Numbered from the stretch's first letter, positions 42,601-54,369 are shown. The stretch: 64,000 nt of DNA from Cyanophora paradoxa (GCA_004431415.1 QPMI01000441.1:35957-99956), one strand, 5' to 3'. Notes: a model not told the origin generated them from the sequence alone. Translations and numbers: made by a program.

Positions 42601-44662
42601 CTCCACGCCAGCCAGTCGACCTTGTCGCGGAACTCGAAGATAACGCGCCGTTTGCCTGGGAAGCCACTGAACGGCTGTACGATGCTATCGAGCGTGTTGC
42701 AAGGCGCGCACGATATCCGCACTTTTCAGGAACAACGGTAAGAATTAAATTCGCCAGACCCAATTTAAGTGAAGTTCGCAATTACAAATCGAGAAGAGCG
42801 AACTTTGATGTTTATAATTAGGACTAGCAGGAGTAACCATGTGTGCAGATGGACGAACCGTCGTTTTTACGGACTGGACGAAACTTTCAAAAGTTCGCTA
42901 TTGCAGACGTGGCAGGCGACATTCTTCGCATGTGTCTTGATGCGGATATGGATAAACAGAATTGCCTCTATCGGATCCTCGTAATCAATCAACTGGACGT
43001 CCTGCACGGCATTGGATCGAAGGTAACGTTGAGAAAGCAAAGGCTCCGACACGTCCGTGACGTTGTAACAGATTGTTTATCCGGACTTCTTGCTTGAACT
43101 CCGCAAACTAGCAGTTCTTACAAGGGGTGCCGAACGTCACTACGTACCCGTGCCGTTCTGGACAATGTATGCAGCTCTCGTTGTTGATGCGTGCGCGAAC
43201 CATTGGCTGTAGCTTGCCTGCAATCGGCTTAAATGTGCGAAGAGTGGACGGATGCATCGAGCTGGGGCCGGCGCCAGCAGTTTCTTCCCGTGGAACGGAG
43301 CGGGGCGGTCACAATGTGAAAGTTACTGCAGGAATCGGGGCACAATCATCTCTGATAACGAGTGCGGCCCGACGAACGCAGGCAAGTTGTGAAAATATCT
43401 ATTGCAATGCATATTGAATTTCGGTATTGGAGACGTTTGAACGGATTTTGTTTGCAGGAAATGGGAGCCCTTGCCGTCCTGCAGCATGCAACAAGCGAGT
43501 TCTTGAACAAAATTCCACACCTTCTTGACACGGAAAAAGCCGGTGCCATTCGGAAGGGCAAACGTGGCTACAGCTACGATATTCACACAGCTGGCGTCGA
43601 ATACAGTAAGAAAACCAAACCAGAGCTGGGGTTCATTCTTGAAGGAAGGTTCGAAATTCGAATTCGCAATTGCCGCCGCCAGCTGCAGATCTAGAGTCTA
43701 GATCTGCCCCACATTGATGACAAACTCGCATTAATTCTGCACAGTGATGACAATCACGATGAAGAGTACGGTGGCTTAATCTCTTCGTTTTGCGAGCGGG
43801 AGGAGCTGTTCGGAAATCCCCCGTATCTGGCCGTTTTCTTCGACCTCTACGTTGACGAGCGAGAGCGATTCATAGAGACTAAAGGCACCTGGTTCGAACC
43901 ATCCGGATATCGATCCGCCCCTTGTTTGTTTCTTCGTGATCATGATCAGCATGCGCACCCAGGCCGAGCTGGGAATACACGATAGAACCTGTATTGCCGG
44001 AGGCTGGGCCCTGGCGTCCGATGGATCCGCACTTCTCCAGCATGCCTCGAGAATGGATTGGCGTCCCACCTCGAAAGGGAACTATGTATCCTTGCTTTTA
44101 CGCCAACCACCACCTGTTCATTTCCAGCGAACTCTCAACCGACAAGCACGACAGCTCATTCATGTCCTTTATCGCGATGGTTCCCCGACGGCAGCTCTGC
44201 GACGAGGGGGGCCATCCCTACCCTATCATTCCCCTCGGGCGAATGGGTTACCTCAGCGCCGAGGAGATCCAAGCGCATCCTGACCGGCGAGAGCCGGTCC
44301 GGCGCTATGCTCGTGCCAGAGGCCTTTTCGAGTTCGCCCACGCAAAGGCACCCGGGGGTGCGTTTCGCATCATTCGAGCTGCGGTCTACCCCTTCTCAGC
44401 TTGCTCGTTTATGCCCAACTTGAACTGCGACCGAATCGACATCACCAAAGAGGACCCTCTCTGTCGTTGGGTGTGGCCTGACACCATCGAGCCTTGGCGC
44501 CTGATGCCTCTCCCCGACCACACATCGTCGCAATTCGAGCGTGTGCTCCCTAACCCAACAATCGATCACCTTATCAGAGCTCAGCAGTGCTTCCCAGATA
44601 AGGGAGAGGTTAGGAACTTTCTTGGCGAGCGGCTGCCGTTCACGTCCCTGCGTAAAACGTAG
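39462..44662 (+). CDS. tnp2/CACTA-like transposase gene
   Basis: The N-terminal part (39,680-39,900) has a double Cys cluster, RLRCECQKCQGKLV and VECPCSRCNGKRVSSWVQRI then HLHLDKYG. This is the transposase-associated zinc motif of tnp2-type proteins (C-P-C-x-x-C ... H-L-x-x-x-G). An acidic linker leads to EPLFEGCK spliced to RMDYITFCLALKKRFTQAPV (about 40,380-40,530), equivalent to the family's 'P-L-Y-x-G-S ... L' segment. Then come a second Cys pair, VPPNTVCECGHSTYADG (about 40,790), GSFTPVFVIPMSAHPNWR (about 41,255), RLVFLMDGKPRNFDGMFRVF (about 41,380) and FTMALNIDDLPGCATAF (about 41,610), each in family order. C-terminal exons run to FLGERLPFTSLRKT and TAG at 44,660. The many introns are unusual for an active transposase; it may be domesticated or spliced. 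Confidence 0.65.
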
Positions 44663-44742
44663 CCTACAGCTGCATGCGCAAGACGTCATTTATGCAAATA
44701 ATTAGCTTGTAACAAATTTATTATTTCTTGTGGCCTGCGGCA

Positions 44743-44994
44743 TGCAGCCGCAGAGCCTCGGAGGCCCGGGCCTTTCGGATCCGGTCCTGGTGATAAAGCA
44801 CACAATCATGATTCTTCTGATCATGAGCCCTTCGAGCTCGTGATCATGAAGCCTCAGGCCTCGGTACCAGGGCGACTCGGCGAGCTCGACGCATGGCCAG
44901 TCATGATCAAAAAGCTCGTGTCTCGTAGCAAGCAACCCTCCGGGCCCAGCCTAGAAGACACACGGCGCTGATGATGGGAGCTCGAGCCTCGAGA
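44743..44994 (+). repeat. 252-bp direct repeat, copy 1
   Basis: Begins TGCAGCCGCAGAGCCTCGGA and ends CTCGAGCCTCGAGA. It is repeated at 45,171-45,422 with a single noticed difference (GAGCCCTTCGAG versus GAGCCCATCGAG). It contains several TGATCATGA palindromes and GAGCTC sites. Open frames on its minus strand are present in both copies but look incidental. Confidence 0.95.
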
Positions 44995-45170
44995 AAGCCT
45001 CAGGCCTCCTTTGAGGCCCAGGGGACATGCGCTGGTCATAGACTCTAGATCTGAGAGCCTCGGAGCTCGAGCTTGTGATCATGTGCATCGGATCATGACG
45101 CCGCTGAGCCTCACTGGGCTCAGGCCTCGGCAGCTCCCTTTGAGGCTCCGGATCCCTGATCATGACTTAA
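44995..45170. other. 176-bp spacer between direct repeats
   Basis: Has the same style as the repeats (GAGGCCTCA, GATCATG, GAGCTCGAG words) and internal echoes of them (CTGAGCCTC ... CAGGCCTCGG), so the whole 44,743-45,422 block may be a longer decayed tandem array. No coding sequence is seen. Confidence 0.6.
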
Positions 45171-45422
45171 TGCAGCCGCAGAGCCTCGGAGGCCCGGGCC
45201 TTTCGGATCCGGTCCTGGTGATAAAGCACACAATCATGATTCTTCTGATCATGAGCCCATCGAGCTCGTGATCATGAAGCCTCAGGCCTCGGTACCAGGG
45301 CGACTCGGCGAGCTCGACGCATGGCCAGTCATGATCAAAAAGCTCGTGTCTCGTAGCAAGCAACCCTCCGGGCCCAGCCTAGAAGACACACGGCGCTGAT
45401 GATGGGAGCTCGAGCCTCGAGA
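45171..45422 (+). repeat. 252-bp direct repeat, copy 2
   Basis: Near-identical to 44,743-44,994 in the same orientation. The pair lies between the 3' ends of the transposase-like gene and the chromatin-enzyme gene, which converge here. Confidence 0.95.
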
Positions 45423-45648
45423 TCCGCATGATGGGCCGGAGCCACTAGGACGATTAATATTTAATTATGCCTCTGTCCCCTCATGATCAGCGAGGACGGC
45501 TTATGCACATGATGATCATGACGTGCGTGCATGCGCGTGCACGTGTGAATGCCTGCAGGCGCAGTTGCTTCCTCATCAATTCAAATCTATTACTTCCTAA
45601 TTCCTCAAAAAGCTACTCTCCTAATTCCTAATAAAGCTACATTCTCCC

Positions 45649-48600
45649 CTACACATAGATGCGATTCGGCCTTTTGCAATTGGGTCGGCGGCACTCGGGG
45701 CATTTGCATATTTGCTCTTGGCTGCTGTCGTCGAGGGGTTCCGACTGGAGGCCCGGAGGTCGTGAATTCGAAGAATGTGGGAATGTGACTACGTCAAGCA
45801 CGTACCGAATACTTCCACGTGAGGGGATCACCTGGCTCAATGTCTAACAAAGCATAAAACCCAAAACGATATCTGTCACCAACCATCACTGGTCGAAGCT
45901 CGACGTTCGGTTTGCAGCTGTGATTCTGCAGCACTGGCCAGCCCCCGGCTGCCATATCCAGCAACCTGCACGCGCAGGCCTGTTCAAGCAAGTAGGAAGG
46001 GTACTTGTAATTGGAAGAAAGAACGGAATAACCAGTTGAGAAGATGTTTCAGTCGAACATGCGTTGTGAGCCGCGTAGCTTTCGACCGGGAACTTGCTCT
46101 GGACCTGTTGCATTTGTTCCCCAGAAGCTCTCCCAAAAACATGCCTGCTCGTATTCTGGGGGCCCACTTCGGGTTCCGGATGCCAACACCACAGTCATTC
46201 TGCTCGTCGAAAACTTCCACGGAAATACTTGAAGACTGACCCACGATCTTGAAGTTCCGATTTCCGCAATCGGTAGTGCCATAAGAGCAGTTGAAAGGAG
46301 TGCACTGGTATTCGGAAACAATGTTGTGGCAAGCAGGAGAATCGCGGCAAAGAAGCAGACGTGACCCCGTGGCCCCGAAGCAGACGCAGCAATCATGGCT
46401 CAGTTGTTCTCTCACTGCCGCGCGGAACAGCGCGGTCAAAAATCGAACAGCGCTAGAACAACGCTCACGAACCGGCTTTTGGAATATGTGGAAACTGGAA
46501 GTTAGAATTGTAAGCCTTGATAACCTCATTCATCCGCTTTTTTGCCAGCTCCGATCCATCATGTGAAATTCGGGCCTGGTTTGGAGGGCGAGTATGATAA
46601 AGTTTCTGAACGTGTTCCAGGATGTGCGGAGAGGACTCAATTCTGGAGTTCTGAGCTCGGACTTCCGAGATGTACCTGCAAACGAGCACATGAAAAGGAA
46701 GAATACGAAGCTGAACCCTCCCGAACCTGAGTTCAAGTTCTTTGATGTGCTCTTCAGGGGAAGCCGTGATATCGTGATTGATGAAACGCGCCATAAGGTG
46801 CAGAGTAAGTTTCTCCTTGAATTCTTCGAGAGAAATCGGATACGTGTACGAAGCCTGCTTCTCGTATTCTTCCTCATGCAGCTGCCCTGTTGGGTACCAC
46901 ATCTGCAACGTCGGAGGCCTAACGGCGCCAGACGCGTCGAGAATGTCGTTCAGACATTCAGACAACTGGAGTAAGAAGTCGCCTGCATGGACTCCGCACT
47001 GCCGTTAAGCCTTCAGTACCGGTAAATTTCAGCAATGCGAGCAATTGAAATGCCGACCGACAATGTGAACGCGTCCTGAGCAGTTGACGTGGAGCAGGGA
47101 AATAAATCGATTCGACAGACACGGTCCTCAAGTCGTGTTTCCGGCAACCAGCGGTCACATCCTCGCATGCTCGAAAGCATCTCACCAGCGATGACAGCCG
47201 AGTTTTGAAAGTAGGTCCCAAGAGAATCGTAAAAAACCATTCCCGGCCCATCCGAGAAACTCAAAAGCACGTGAGCAGTCCTTTGCGATGAAAAAAATAA
47301 GCGAAACGATATTGTTATACGTTAAAAGAAATAGATTACCAGTGGAATGCCTCTTCCAATACGAAGGCGACCCCGGGCGCTGGTTTGCGGTGCCGTTCCA
47401 GAGATGCAATCTTGGAGACAATGCTCTCAACGACATTTCCATGGAATTCTAGGGGTCGGATTCCAAGTTGACGCATCAACTGTTTCGCACCAACAATCTC
47501 CAAAACTGTTTATAATTATGCTCGAAATTAGGCAATGGAAGACTTTGAGATGATCATTACGCACAATTCTGCATGTGGATGTCATTGAAAGGGTCACCCA
47601 GCGTGTGCTCTGGAAGAAAAGCGAAGCCTCCCGTGAATTCCGGCAACTCCGGCACGTCAGCAAGCGGACGCTCAAGTCGTTCTGGTTCGAGGCGAAACAC
47701 GTGAAATGCGTCCACGTTGTACGTTGAGTACAATCCTTGAGGGACAGTTCGTGGCCGAAGCCTTGCCTGCCTTGAAACTGAATCTGAATTCCCGTCGATC
47801 ACCTTGTTGGCGCAGCTGAGAATTCCCAGGTAATTGAAACGACCAAGAAGTCTGCAGTGATGCACATCGCGTTCCGACCATGGATGATGGGAAAGTATCT
47901 TTTGGAAAAACAGGATGTCAAAACAGCTTTGCTTAGAGTAAAAAAGACAGCAACTTGGACCCACCAGGAAGCCCGAGGCGCACTGAACCGCAAGACGGAC
48001 GAAGATTGATTCGCGAATATCGTGTTCCATCACTTGATCACTAATAACAGCGTGCGTAATTCTGCATTCATCACATTAAACAGAGAAGTAGGTGGAATCC
48101 ATATGTAAGAAAAAAGGGAGCTCACCCCAGACTTCCGAAGTCGGCAAGCCCGGCTTCGCCGATAACCAGCTCTGTGCGTTGTGTATACGCCTCGAGCAAC
48201 GCAATCACTTCTGGGAATTCGCTGAACATAACGGATCGGCACTGCTGAAGAAAGGATATCTGAAGTTTTTTGAAGCTTGCGAGAAACATCTGCAAGATTT
48301 CGAATCCGACGAGTTTCTTCAGACGAAATGGAAGCTGCCTCTCCATGAGAGCAAATATGAGGCTGAGCTGCCTCAGAACGCCACCTGAACCTGCTCCTAT
48401 GTCCGCAATCACAACCTCTGGCGAGTCCAGCTCCAAAGTCGAGTTCCCTTCCGGCAAGACCCCCCCGGAAATGAACTCTGCTATCGTTTTGATGTCAACG
48501 AGGCCGAGCTCGCCATAATTCAAAGATCGAGAGAGCGATCCAATGGATGAGGCTTTCATGTTGTCTTGTTTCTTCAGAATGCTGGGCAGACTCTCCTTCC

Positions 48601-50165
48601 GGATATGAAAACGCATATCGTACACCGCTCCAGCTTCATCCGCATAGCGACCATTTGTGACAACCTCAGCCGCGAGTTGCCAGCGCCGTGGAAAGTTGTC
48701 ACATCGACTGAATTCAATCATGCCACGGGAGCAAGAAACGACAAGCGGGGCGACTTCGTTTTCTCGCTTCTTGCGCTTCACTGGCTTGTCGCCTTCGAAT
48801 CACTCAGAATTAAAAAAACCAGAAACATTTAAGACGCTCGAACCGACATACGGAGCTGAAGCTAAAGATTGGAGGACTCTCGCTGCAGCCTGACGCCTGC
48901 CACCGCTGCTGGCCGTGGTGCGCGATGCACTGGAGTCAACAGATGCGTCTGAGGAATTGGGATCGTCGTTCGCGCCGTATGGCTTCTGGCTGAAGTCTAT
49001 TGCTGAGTCGTTTCCGGCTGAACGCGTTCTTTTAATTCCCTGGCCAGGCTCTGGTCCGAAATCAACGCCTGACACGCGGGGTATCAGTTCAGAGATGGAA
49101 ACATGAGCCATGATTCATGCATATGCTCACCGGGTATATTCTGAGTAAGGTAAGCCCAAATTTGATGCGTGTTCGGAAGTCGACCAGACGGTGTGCGAGC
49201 GGAAGGGTCCTTCGAATTCTTGATAGCGTACCGGTACCACGACACCCTCCAGTTGCTCAACTGTGGATGCGTTTTAGGCCGATCCGTACTGGGCTGCTGC
49301 GGTAGGTCGCTGCGCATGCTCTTCCGGCGCCGTTTGACGGTGACGGGCCGATGTGCAGCTAAAGGGCGTGGGAACTCATGATCATGATCACGATTCTCAT
49401 GGCAGGTTGGCGAATTCCGTGCCGGAGAGCTGTTGGAAGAACTGCTTCCGCCTGGAAGCTGCAGCTGCTCTTCCGCCTGGAATAAGCGCTCGCTTTCGGA
49501 CTCATCGCTCGCTGACTGTTCACCGTACGAAAAATCGGTCTTGGTACGATCAAGAGACCGCAAGTGAAGTTTACGAAGTTCCTCGGAATCGCCAGGGAGT
49601 CTGATCTTCAGAGCTAGAAGCCAGTCGCTGGCGACCGTCTCGGCATACTTCAATAGGGCACGCGAGCTCGATGTCGAAAGCTTCTTTACCCAATCCAGAA
49701 GTTCGGCGGGGTTTGCCGGATGGCCGACATTCACAGAAGGAAAATTCGCGTTTTCCAGCATATCGAGAACGACATTGGCGGCTTCAGCAGTGATGTCTGA
49801 TATGACCTGCAAAGATGATGGGATGACAACAGGTGTGCAGAGAAGGTTGAAGATTACCTTCCTGTGGAGGGCGTCGTCTGTTTTCACACCGAAGGATGCG
49901 AAGAAATCTGTTGGCAGCTGAGGAGCATCGTCGTCGCCGTCACTCGATGAGCTCGAGCTCGAGGAAGCGTACGGTGCTGCATTCGATTAAAAAGCGCGGA
50001 TGAAGCCCGAGCACACGGGCAGATGCAGCTTTTCTTTCGCACATGAGAGCGGTGGAGAGAATGCCCTGTTTCCTCGAGCTGCTGCCCGAACCAAGACTGG
50101 CGGCGTCCTCGGAGAACGCGGTGCGACGGAGGGCTGCGAGGATAAGAAGAAGCCCGCACAGTCAA
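45649..50165 (-). CDS. Multidomain chromatin enzyme: DOT1-like methyltransferase, Ulp1/C48-like domain, pre-SET/SET/post-SET
   Basis: N-terminal exons (about 49,090-49,985) have a Ser/Asp run and basic stretches. Exon 48,122-48,781 reads LGLVDIKTIAEFI and VIADIGAGSGGVLRQLSLIF, the SAM-binding D-x-G-x-G-x-G of DOT1, then LVGFEI; the next exon has THAVISDQVMEHDIRESIFV, like DOT1's V-x-N-N ... region. After NVDAFHVFRLEPERLE, exons at 47,345-47,510 and 47,030-47,270 give FVLEEAFHW and then GMVFYDSLGTYFQNSAV, the H-W ... D-S-L of C48 proteases. Last come a Cys-rich pre-SET (CCVCFG; CTPFNCSYGTTDCGNRNF, about 46,250-46,400), SET motifs CGVGIRNPKWAPRIRAGMFL then GELLGN (about 46,130) and NHSCKPNVEL ... 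FGFYALLDIEPGDPLTWKY (45,800-45,925). A post-SET, QICKCPECRRPNCKRPNRIY, ends at the stop (45,649). All catalytic-core SET motifs are present. It may be more than one gene, but exons abut without a visible break. Confidence 0.7.
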
Positions 50166-51330
50166 GTTTTAGAATGGCCGCTCACTCTCAGATGGTCAGA
50201 TTCACGTGAAGGACTTGGGGGGTCCCAATGCTGCGCGAAGCTCAGATCTAGATTGCTGGAGGACGCTCAAATCGCTGGTTTCTAAGAACGGACGGAGCTC
50301 GTGGCACCAACTGGGCCCGGAGGGCAGAAAGGTGTGCGCGGATCCTGGAGCCGGAGGCGGGGGGAGCCGGATAGCGGGGGGAGCCGGATATAAGAAGCAA
50401 TAAGAAGTAAGAAGTAAGAGTAAGAAGCTGTAAGCTAAGAAGCTGCGTAGAAAGAAGCTCATTGAAGGGGAAGAAGCTTTTGAAGTAAAGAAGCTCTAGA
50501 CACAGCAATTGCAAGCAGGCAGCCAACCACGTGCACGGACCGAGCTCGTACGGCACTGCGATGGAAGCTCAGATTTCAAAGCGAAGGTATGGCGTGAGGT
50601 TGCCTTGAGTAAGAAAGGCTTCCCGCTCTGGTTCTGGTCCTGTACATGTGGCCACGCGTGTGTGAAGGGCGTGCATAGCGTATCCACATGTACATGCACG
50701 TACCGCGGCCGGTACGCCGCGGCCTGACTGGATTCTTGCAGCCTCCCATTGTTTGAGGACTTCTCGAAACCGCTCGGGAGCACCTGGGATCATGCGGAGC
50801 CGGCCGAGCAGTGCCGCTTGGCGCTTCTTGTAGGTTTCGAGCGGAGCGTCCGGTGGGGGCAGTTCATGTTCCTTTTGGAAAGCCGCAAGACCAGAGCGAT
50901 CGGCTTCAGGAGCTCGCACATGCGCTTCTGGAACAAAACCTCCTCATTCGAACTCTGGAAGGCGCCCAAGCGCGTTGGAGAGGTCAGAGATGTGGGCATG
51001 CGCACACGCCGCAATCGCGCTACGCATGCTAGTTGCGATAGAAGCACGGCCGGGAGAGCTGGCCGGCGCCGAGAGAGCACGGCCGGCGCCGAGAGAGCTG
51101 CGGGTGGTTGTGTAGGCAAGCTCTGTTCTTGTGTACGGACCTGTTTTGCTCTTAGCATTCTGTTCTACCGTCTTGACGACGTCGACCGGCAGACGAACTC
51201 TGTACCCCCCTTGCGCGCCGTGCCTCGGCCGTGGCCACCGTAGCGCGCAGCGGCTGCCTTTGGCGGCGCGATGAACAGCTTCAGAGAGCCTTTCTTTGAC
51301 TCTGACTGCTTGAGTCGTCACTGGCATGGT
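50166..51330 (-). CDS. Exons of uncertain gene, possibly the 5' part of the chromatin-enzyme gene
   Basis: A convincing exon at about 50,735-50,930 reads FQKEHELPPPDAPLETYKKR then QAALLGRLRMIPGAPERFRE and VLKQWEAARIQS, helical and charged. Others are weaker: GYRVRLPVDVVKTVEQNAKS (about 51,160-51,210) and ISDLSNALGRLPEFE (about 50,945-50,990). Between them are simple repeats of AAGAAGTAAGAAG type (about 50,390-50,480) and two copies of GGGGGGAGCCGGATA (about 50,360-50,390). No family is recognised. Same direction as the SET gene, so upstream exons or a separate small gene are both possible. Confidence 0.35.
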
Positions 51331-54240
51331 ACTTCTTTAGCTTTTCCCCGGGAACCGCGATACCGCGAACTGCAAAGAAGTGCGGGGATGATTGCTGACG
51401 TTTTCGCGGTGCCGCAGAGCCCCTGCCCCCAGATATGCGGCGACTGGATACGACGGTATGTAAACGCCACAGAAACGACGTGCCAAACAGATCTAGACTG
51501 CCATACGCAGAACCCACATGCTGCCCTTCTTGAATTACAGGCATCGAAGTCGACTATGGCAGCCTTGTCGGCAGCGTCAGCCGCCATCAATGCTACGCTT
51601 AGGTAACAGGCGCAGCAGAGCTCGAGCAAGTGCAGTTTGGCGTTCTTACTCGTTCTTACTCGCAGAGCAATCATCGCAACGGACCCCGTGAACTTCGCTG
51701 ACCCAAACAAGCAAGTGTGCCTTCTTCTGATAGGCCTAGTTCAGCTTCACGGTCGTCCTCTAGCCTTGCGTGCTTTCCGGTGCGAATGCGCGGCGTTGCC
51801 TTCATCGCTGCCTGCCGGCTCTGTGTCTGAAGCTGTCGATCTTTCTGATCTGGCAGGGCGTGTGCCGACCTGCCAGACGGAGAAGTCGAGAGGCTCGAAT
51901 CTGATTTACGTGTACATGCATATGATTGCAATTCGCACATGCACGTCCCAGATGGCGCTGGATCATTCAGTGTGGATCAAATCGAAAGAGCGCACGTATT
52001 CAACTGGTCTCTTCTTTTCAGTCAGATCTTCGCGTTTCTTCGCCAAGGCCGGATGGCTCTGGATTCACAATGGAGTCGGTTCATCGAAGCACGAGATAGC
52101 GATTGTGCTGGGGCTTGGGGATCTTCGTCATTGTCAGTGCTCTCGCAAGTTGAAGATGTGTCTCCGTCCGAAATGTAAGTAGTAGTGTTATGCTTGGAGT
52201 GAAATGATTGATTCTTTTTCAGGTTTATCTTCCGTGCTCTTTCGGATCCTATGGGGATAGGGTCGTCTTCTATGGTGCATGATAACTGGCCATCTTCAGA
52301 ATTGCAAGAATCTCGCGATGTACCTTTCTCTATCGGTCTGTCACATTACAATGTAGTTCAATCTGTAGCATACAATCATGTTTGGCGCACAGTGGACATC
52401 AATTCTCACCGGAAGGACATCGATGATAAACTGAGTCAGCTCTGCGACGGTTTCAAGTTTGTGACGCTCTCGCATGCGGGGAGCGCGTCTGATCTGGAGT
52501 CAGTCGTCAATGAGATAGCGTGCCTGGTACGCAGTCAATTCTCTTGTGCAATTGTGGATCCGTTTCTTCTGATTTCGTCACCAGCTTGCACGCACTGCAA
52601 AGCTAAAATGCCCTTTGGGGGCGTATGTGTGGACTAAAGGCTGCTGGGGAACGTCAAGGGCGCTCTCGGGCCGAATGTTCGAAATCGAAGGCGGTCGCCA
52701 GCACCAGCAAATGCCATCAATGGACGGTAGACTGTGTTAACCTTTATTTTGTCCGTCGACTTCAACTCTTGACCGATCAGGGAAACCCACCTTGTTATCC
52801 CGTGTGTGTACGATAAACTTCCTCCCGACCAGCAAATGCCCGGAAACAATCAAGCACACTTCGCCATTTCTCAAATTCGGAAGGTATTCATTAACATGTG
52901 CGCCTGATTCCGCTGAAGTGGTCCCGACCTTCGACTTAGATAATAGAAGAACGCCGAACGAGCGCGAAATCCATCACTGTACAGGAGCTTGAGAGCTCGC
53001 ATCCCTTTGCAAAGCTTCCTATCAAGGTCAGTTGGAATCACGGTCCGAGCAGCATTCTGGTTCTGTTTGGAACCGAATCTTTTAGGTTATCATCATGGAG
53101 GCAGTTCAAATGGATTCTTTTGACGGAATCCGGTTCATTTCGAAGGAATTTCTTATCGAGTTATCGAAGCTTAGCAAGGAATTCGGAATCGCACTGTTGG
53201 TCGACGAATCAATAACAGGTGAGCAGCTGTACATGTGTGCGCGCATAACAGGGAGAGTGACAATGTCCGCACTTCACGCGCAGCCATGTGTCGTACAGCG
53301 AAGTCTTTCTTCGCATTTGAACAGTTTGTGAGCACTGTGCAGAACTCGAATACGAAGGACGAGATTCTTGTGCACGGCGTGCTTACGGGGAAAACGATGC
53401 TTCCGTCGTGTATTCTCGTGCGCGCTCAGCATTGTTCGCTCTCGCCGAGGGCATTGAGAGCATCAGGCGTGATGCAGGTAAAAGAAATGCCTGGTGGAGT
53501 AGATCCATGGAAGCGGACGTTCAACATTCCAGCGGAAGAATTTGCAAATGATGTTTTTGCCGGTACGATTTCACACTTGTAGTTTTCTGAGAAACACTTT
53601 CATTGCCTCTCTGCAGAGTATATAACTGTGCAGCCGTATCGTGACGCTTTGATCAGGACATCTTGTGTTTTGGATAAAAGTTCGTGTTTGTGTCCTAATC
53701 GTTACCACCTCTCATGCATATCCTCTAGTTTGCAAAATGCGCACTCGATGTCCAGACTTCTTCCAAAGCCTTGCAGCTCTGTCGACCAAAATTTTCCATC
53801 TCTTTGAGGACTTCGAATTTGGCCTGCGAGCTTCGCTTTGGAGGCGACGGAAATCTTCTATCCGTCCGGCCGCTTGGCTAGCAGCTCGGGAAGTCTCCCG
53901 CTACTCGGATTGCGATCTATCCTACAGTACATCCGTAAATGACATCAAATACGAGGCGGGGCAAGCAGTTTCGCATGCCGGTACGATTATAGTGTATTGC
54001 TTTTCATAATTTTCTGCGAAAGCGCATTTGTTTGCTTTTCATTAATTTTTGCGCCTGTGCAGGATTCCTGTTCGCAGTGCCGACTGTTGTCGCAGACAAT
54101 TTGCCCCAGTTCATTTACACGCGCATTGCCCAATGCGAAGTAGCATCTTATCATCGGTACATTTTTCCAATCGATTGCAATTTCCAGAGGCTGGTGCAGC
54201 GATTTGCACGTGCCAAGCGTACAAAACTATCGCTTTAGAT
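51271..54240 (+). CDS. Divergent class III aminotransferase, GABA-transaminase-like
   Basis: Exons in order: FSVDQIERAHVFNWSLLFSQ (about 51,965), joined at 52,178/52,223 (GTAAGT ... TTTCAG) to an exon containing DIDDKLSQLCDGFKFVTLSH then AGSASDLESVVNEIA (about 52,420-52,520). The latter matches the family's strand plus 'G-S-x-S-x-x-x-A' cofactor-phosphate loop. Then VIIMEAVQMDSFDGIRFISK, EFLIELSKLSKEFGIALLVD and ESITG (53,085-53,220), which fits 'E-P-I-Q-x-E-G-G ... F-L-x-x-L-R ... L-x-V-D-E-x-x-T-G' closely, including the PLP-ring Asp. Next FEQFVSTVQNSNTKDEILVH and GVLTGKTMLPSCILVR (53,300-53,425). A late stretch, LRFGGDGNLLSVRP (about 53,825-53,865), resembles the C-terminal G-G-x-x-x-x-x-x-x-R-P of GABA transaminase. 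The catalytic Lys position is uncertain, so this may be inactive or decaying. Confidence 0.55.
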
Positions 54241-54369
54241 GGTAAAGTCTATTTTTTAAGAAGAACGAGCGCGCTTGGGCTTGACCGCACTTGGGCTTGC
54301 AACAGGGTCCTCGAATGCCCTACGGCGAAACCAGCGCGCGCTGTCAATGCATCGTCTGTCAAGAGTAAG

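Noticed and set aside
39462-44662. KDZ-family (Kyakuja/Dileera/Zisupton) transposase
   Set aside because: The expected H-A-Y-x-H-x-W-x-C-Q and G-L-x-D-G-E-x-x-E-R motifs were not found; the order of segments fits tnp2-type proteins instead.
44702-45363. Two similar minus-strand open frames in the 252-bp repeats
   Set aside because: Similarity simply reflects the DNA repeat. Both depend on palindromic TGATCATGA words and have no recognisable domain.
44743-45422. Long terminal repeats of a retrotransposon
   Set aside because: The 176-bp spacer is too short for an internal region, there is no TG...CA border with target duplication, and no reverse transcriptase was seen anywhere in the window.
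53085-53425. Lysine-6- or ornithine-type aminotransferase instead of GABA transaminase
   Set aside because: The family motifs are shared, but the G-G-D-G ... R-P ending fits GABA transaminase better. Kept only as 'GABA-transaminase-like' because the match is divergent.
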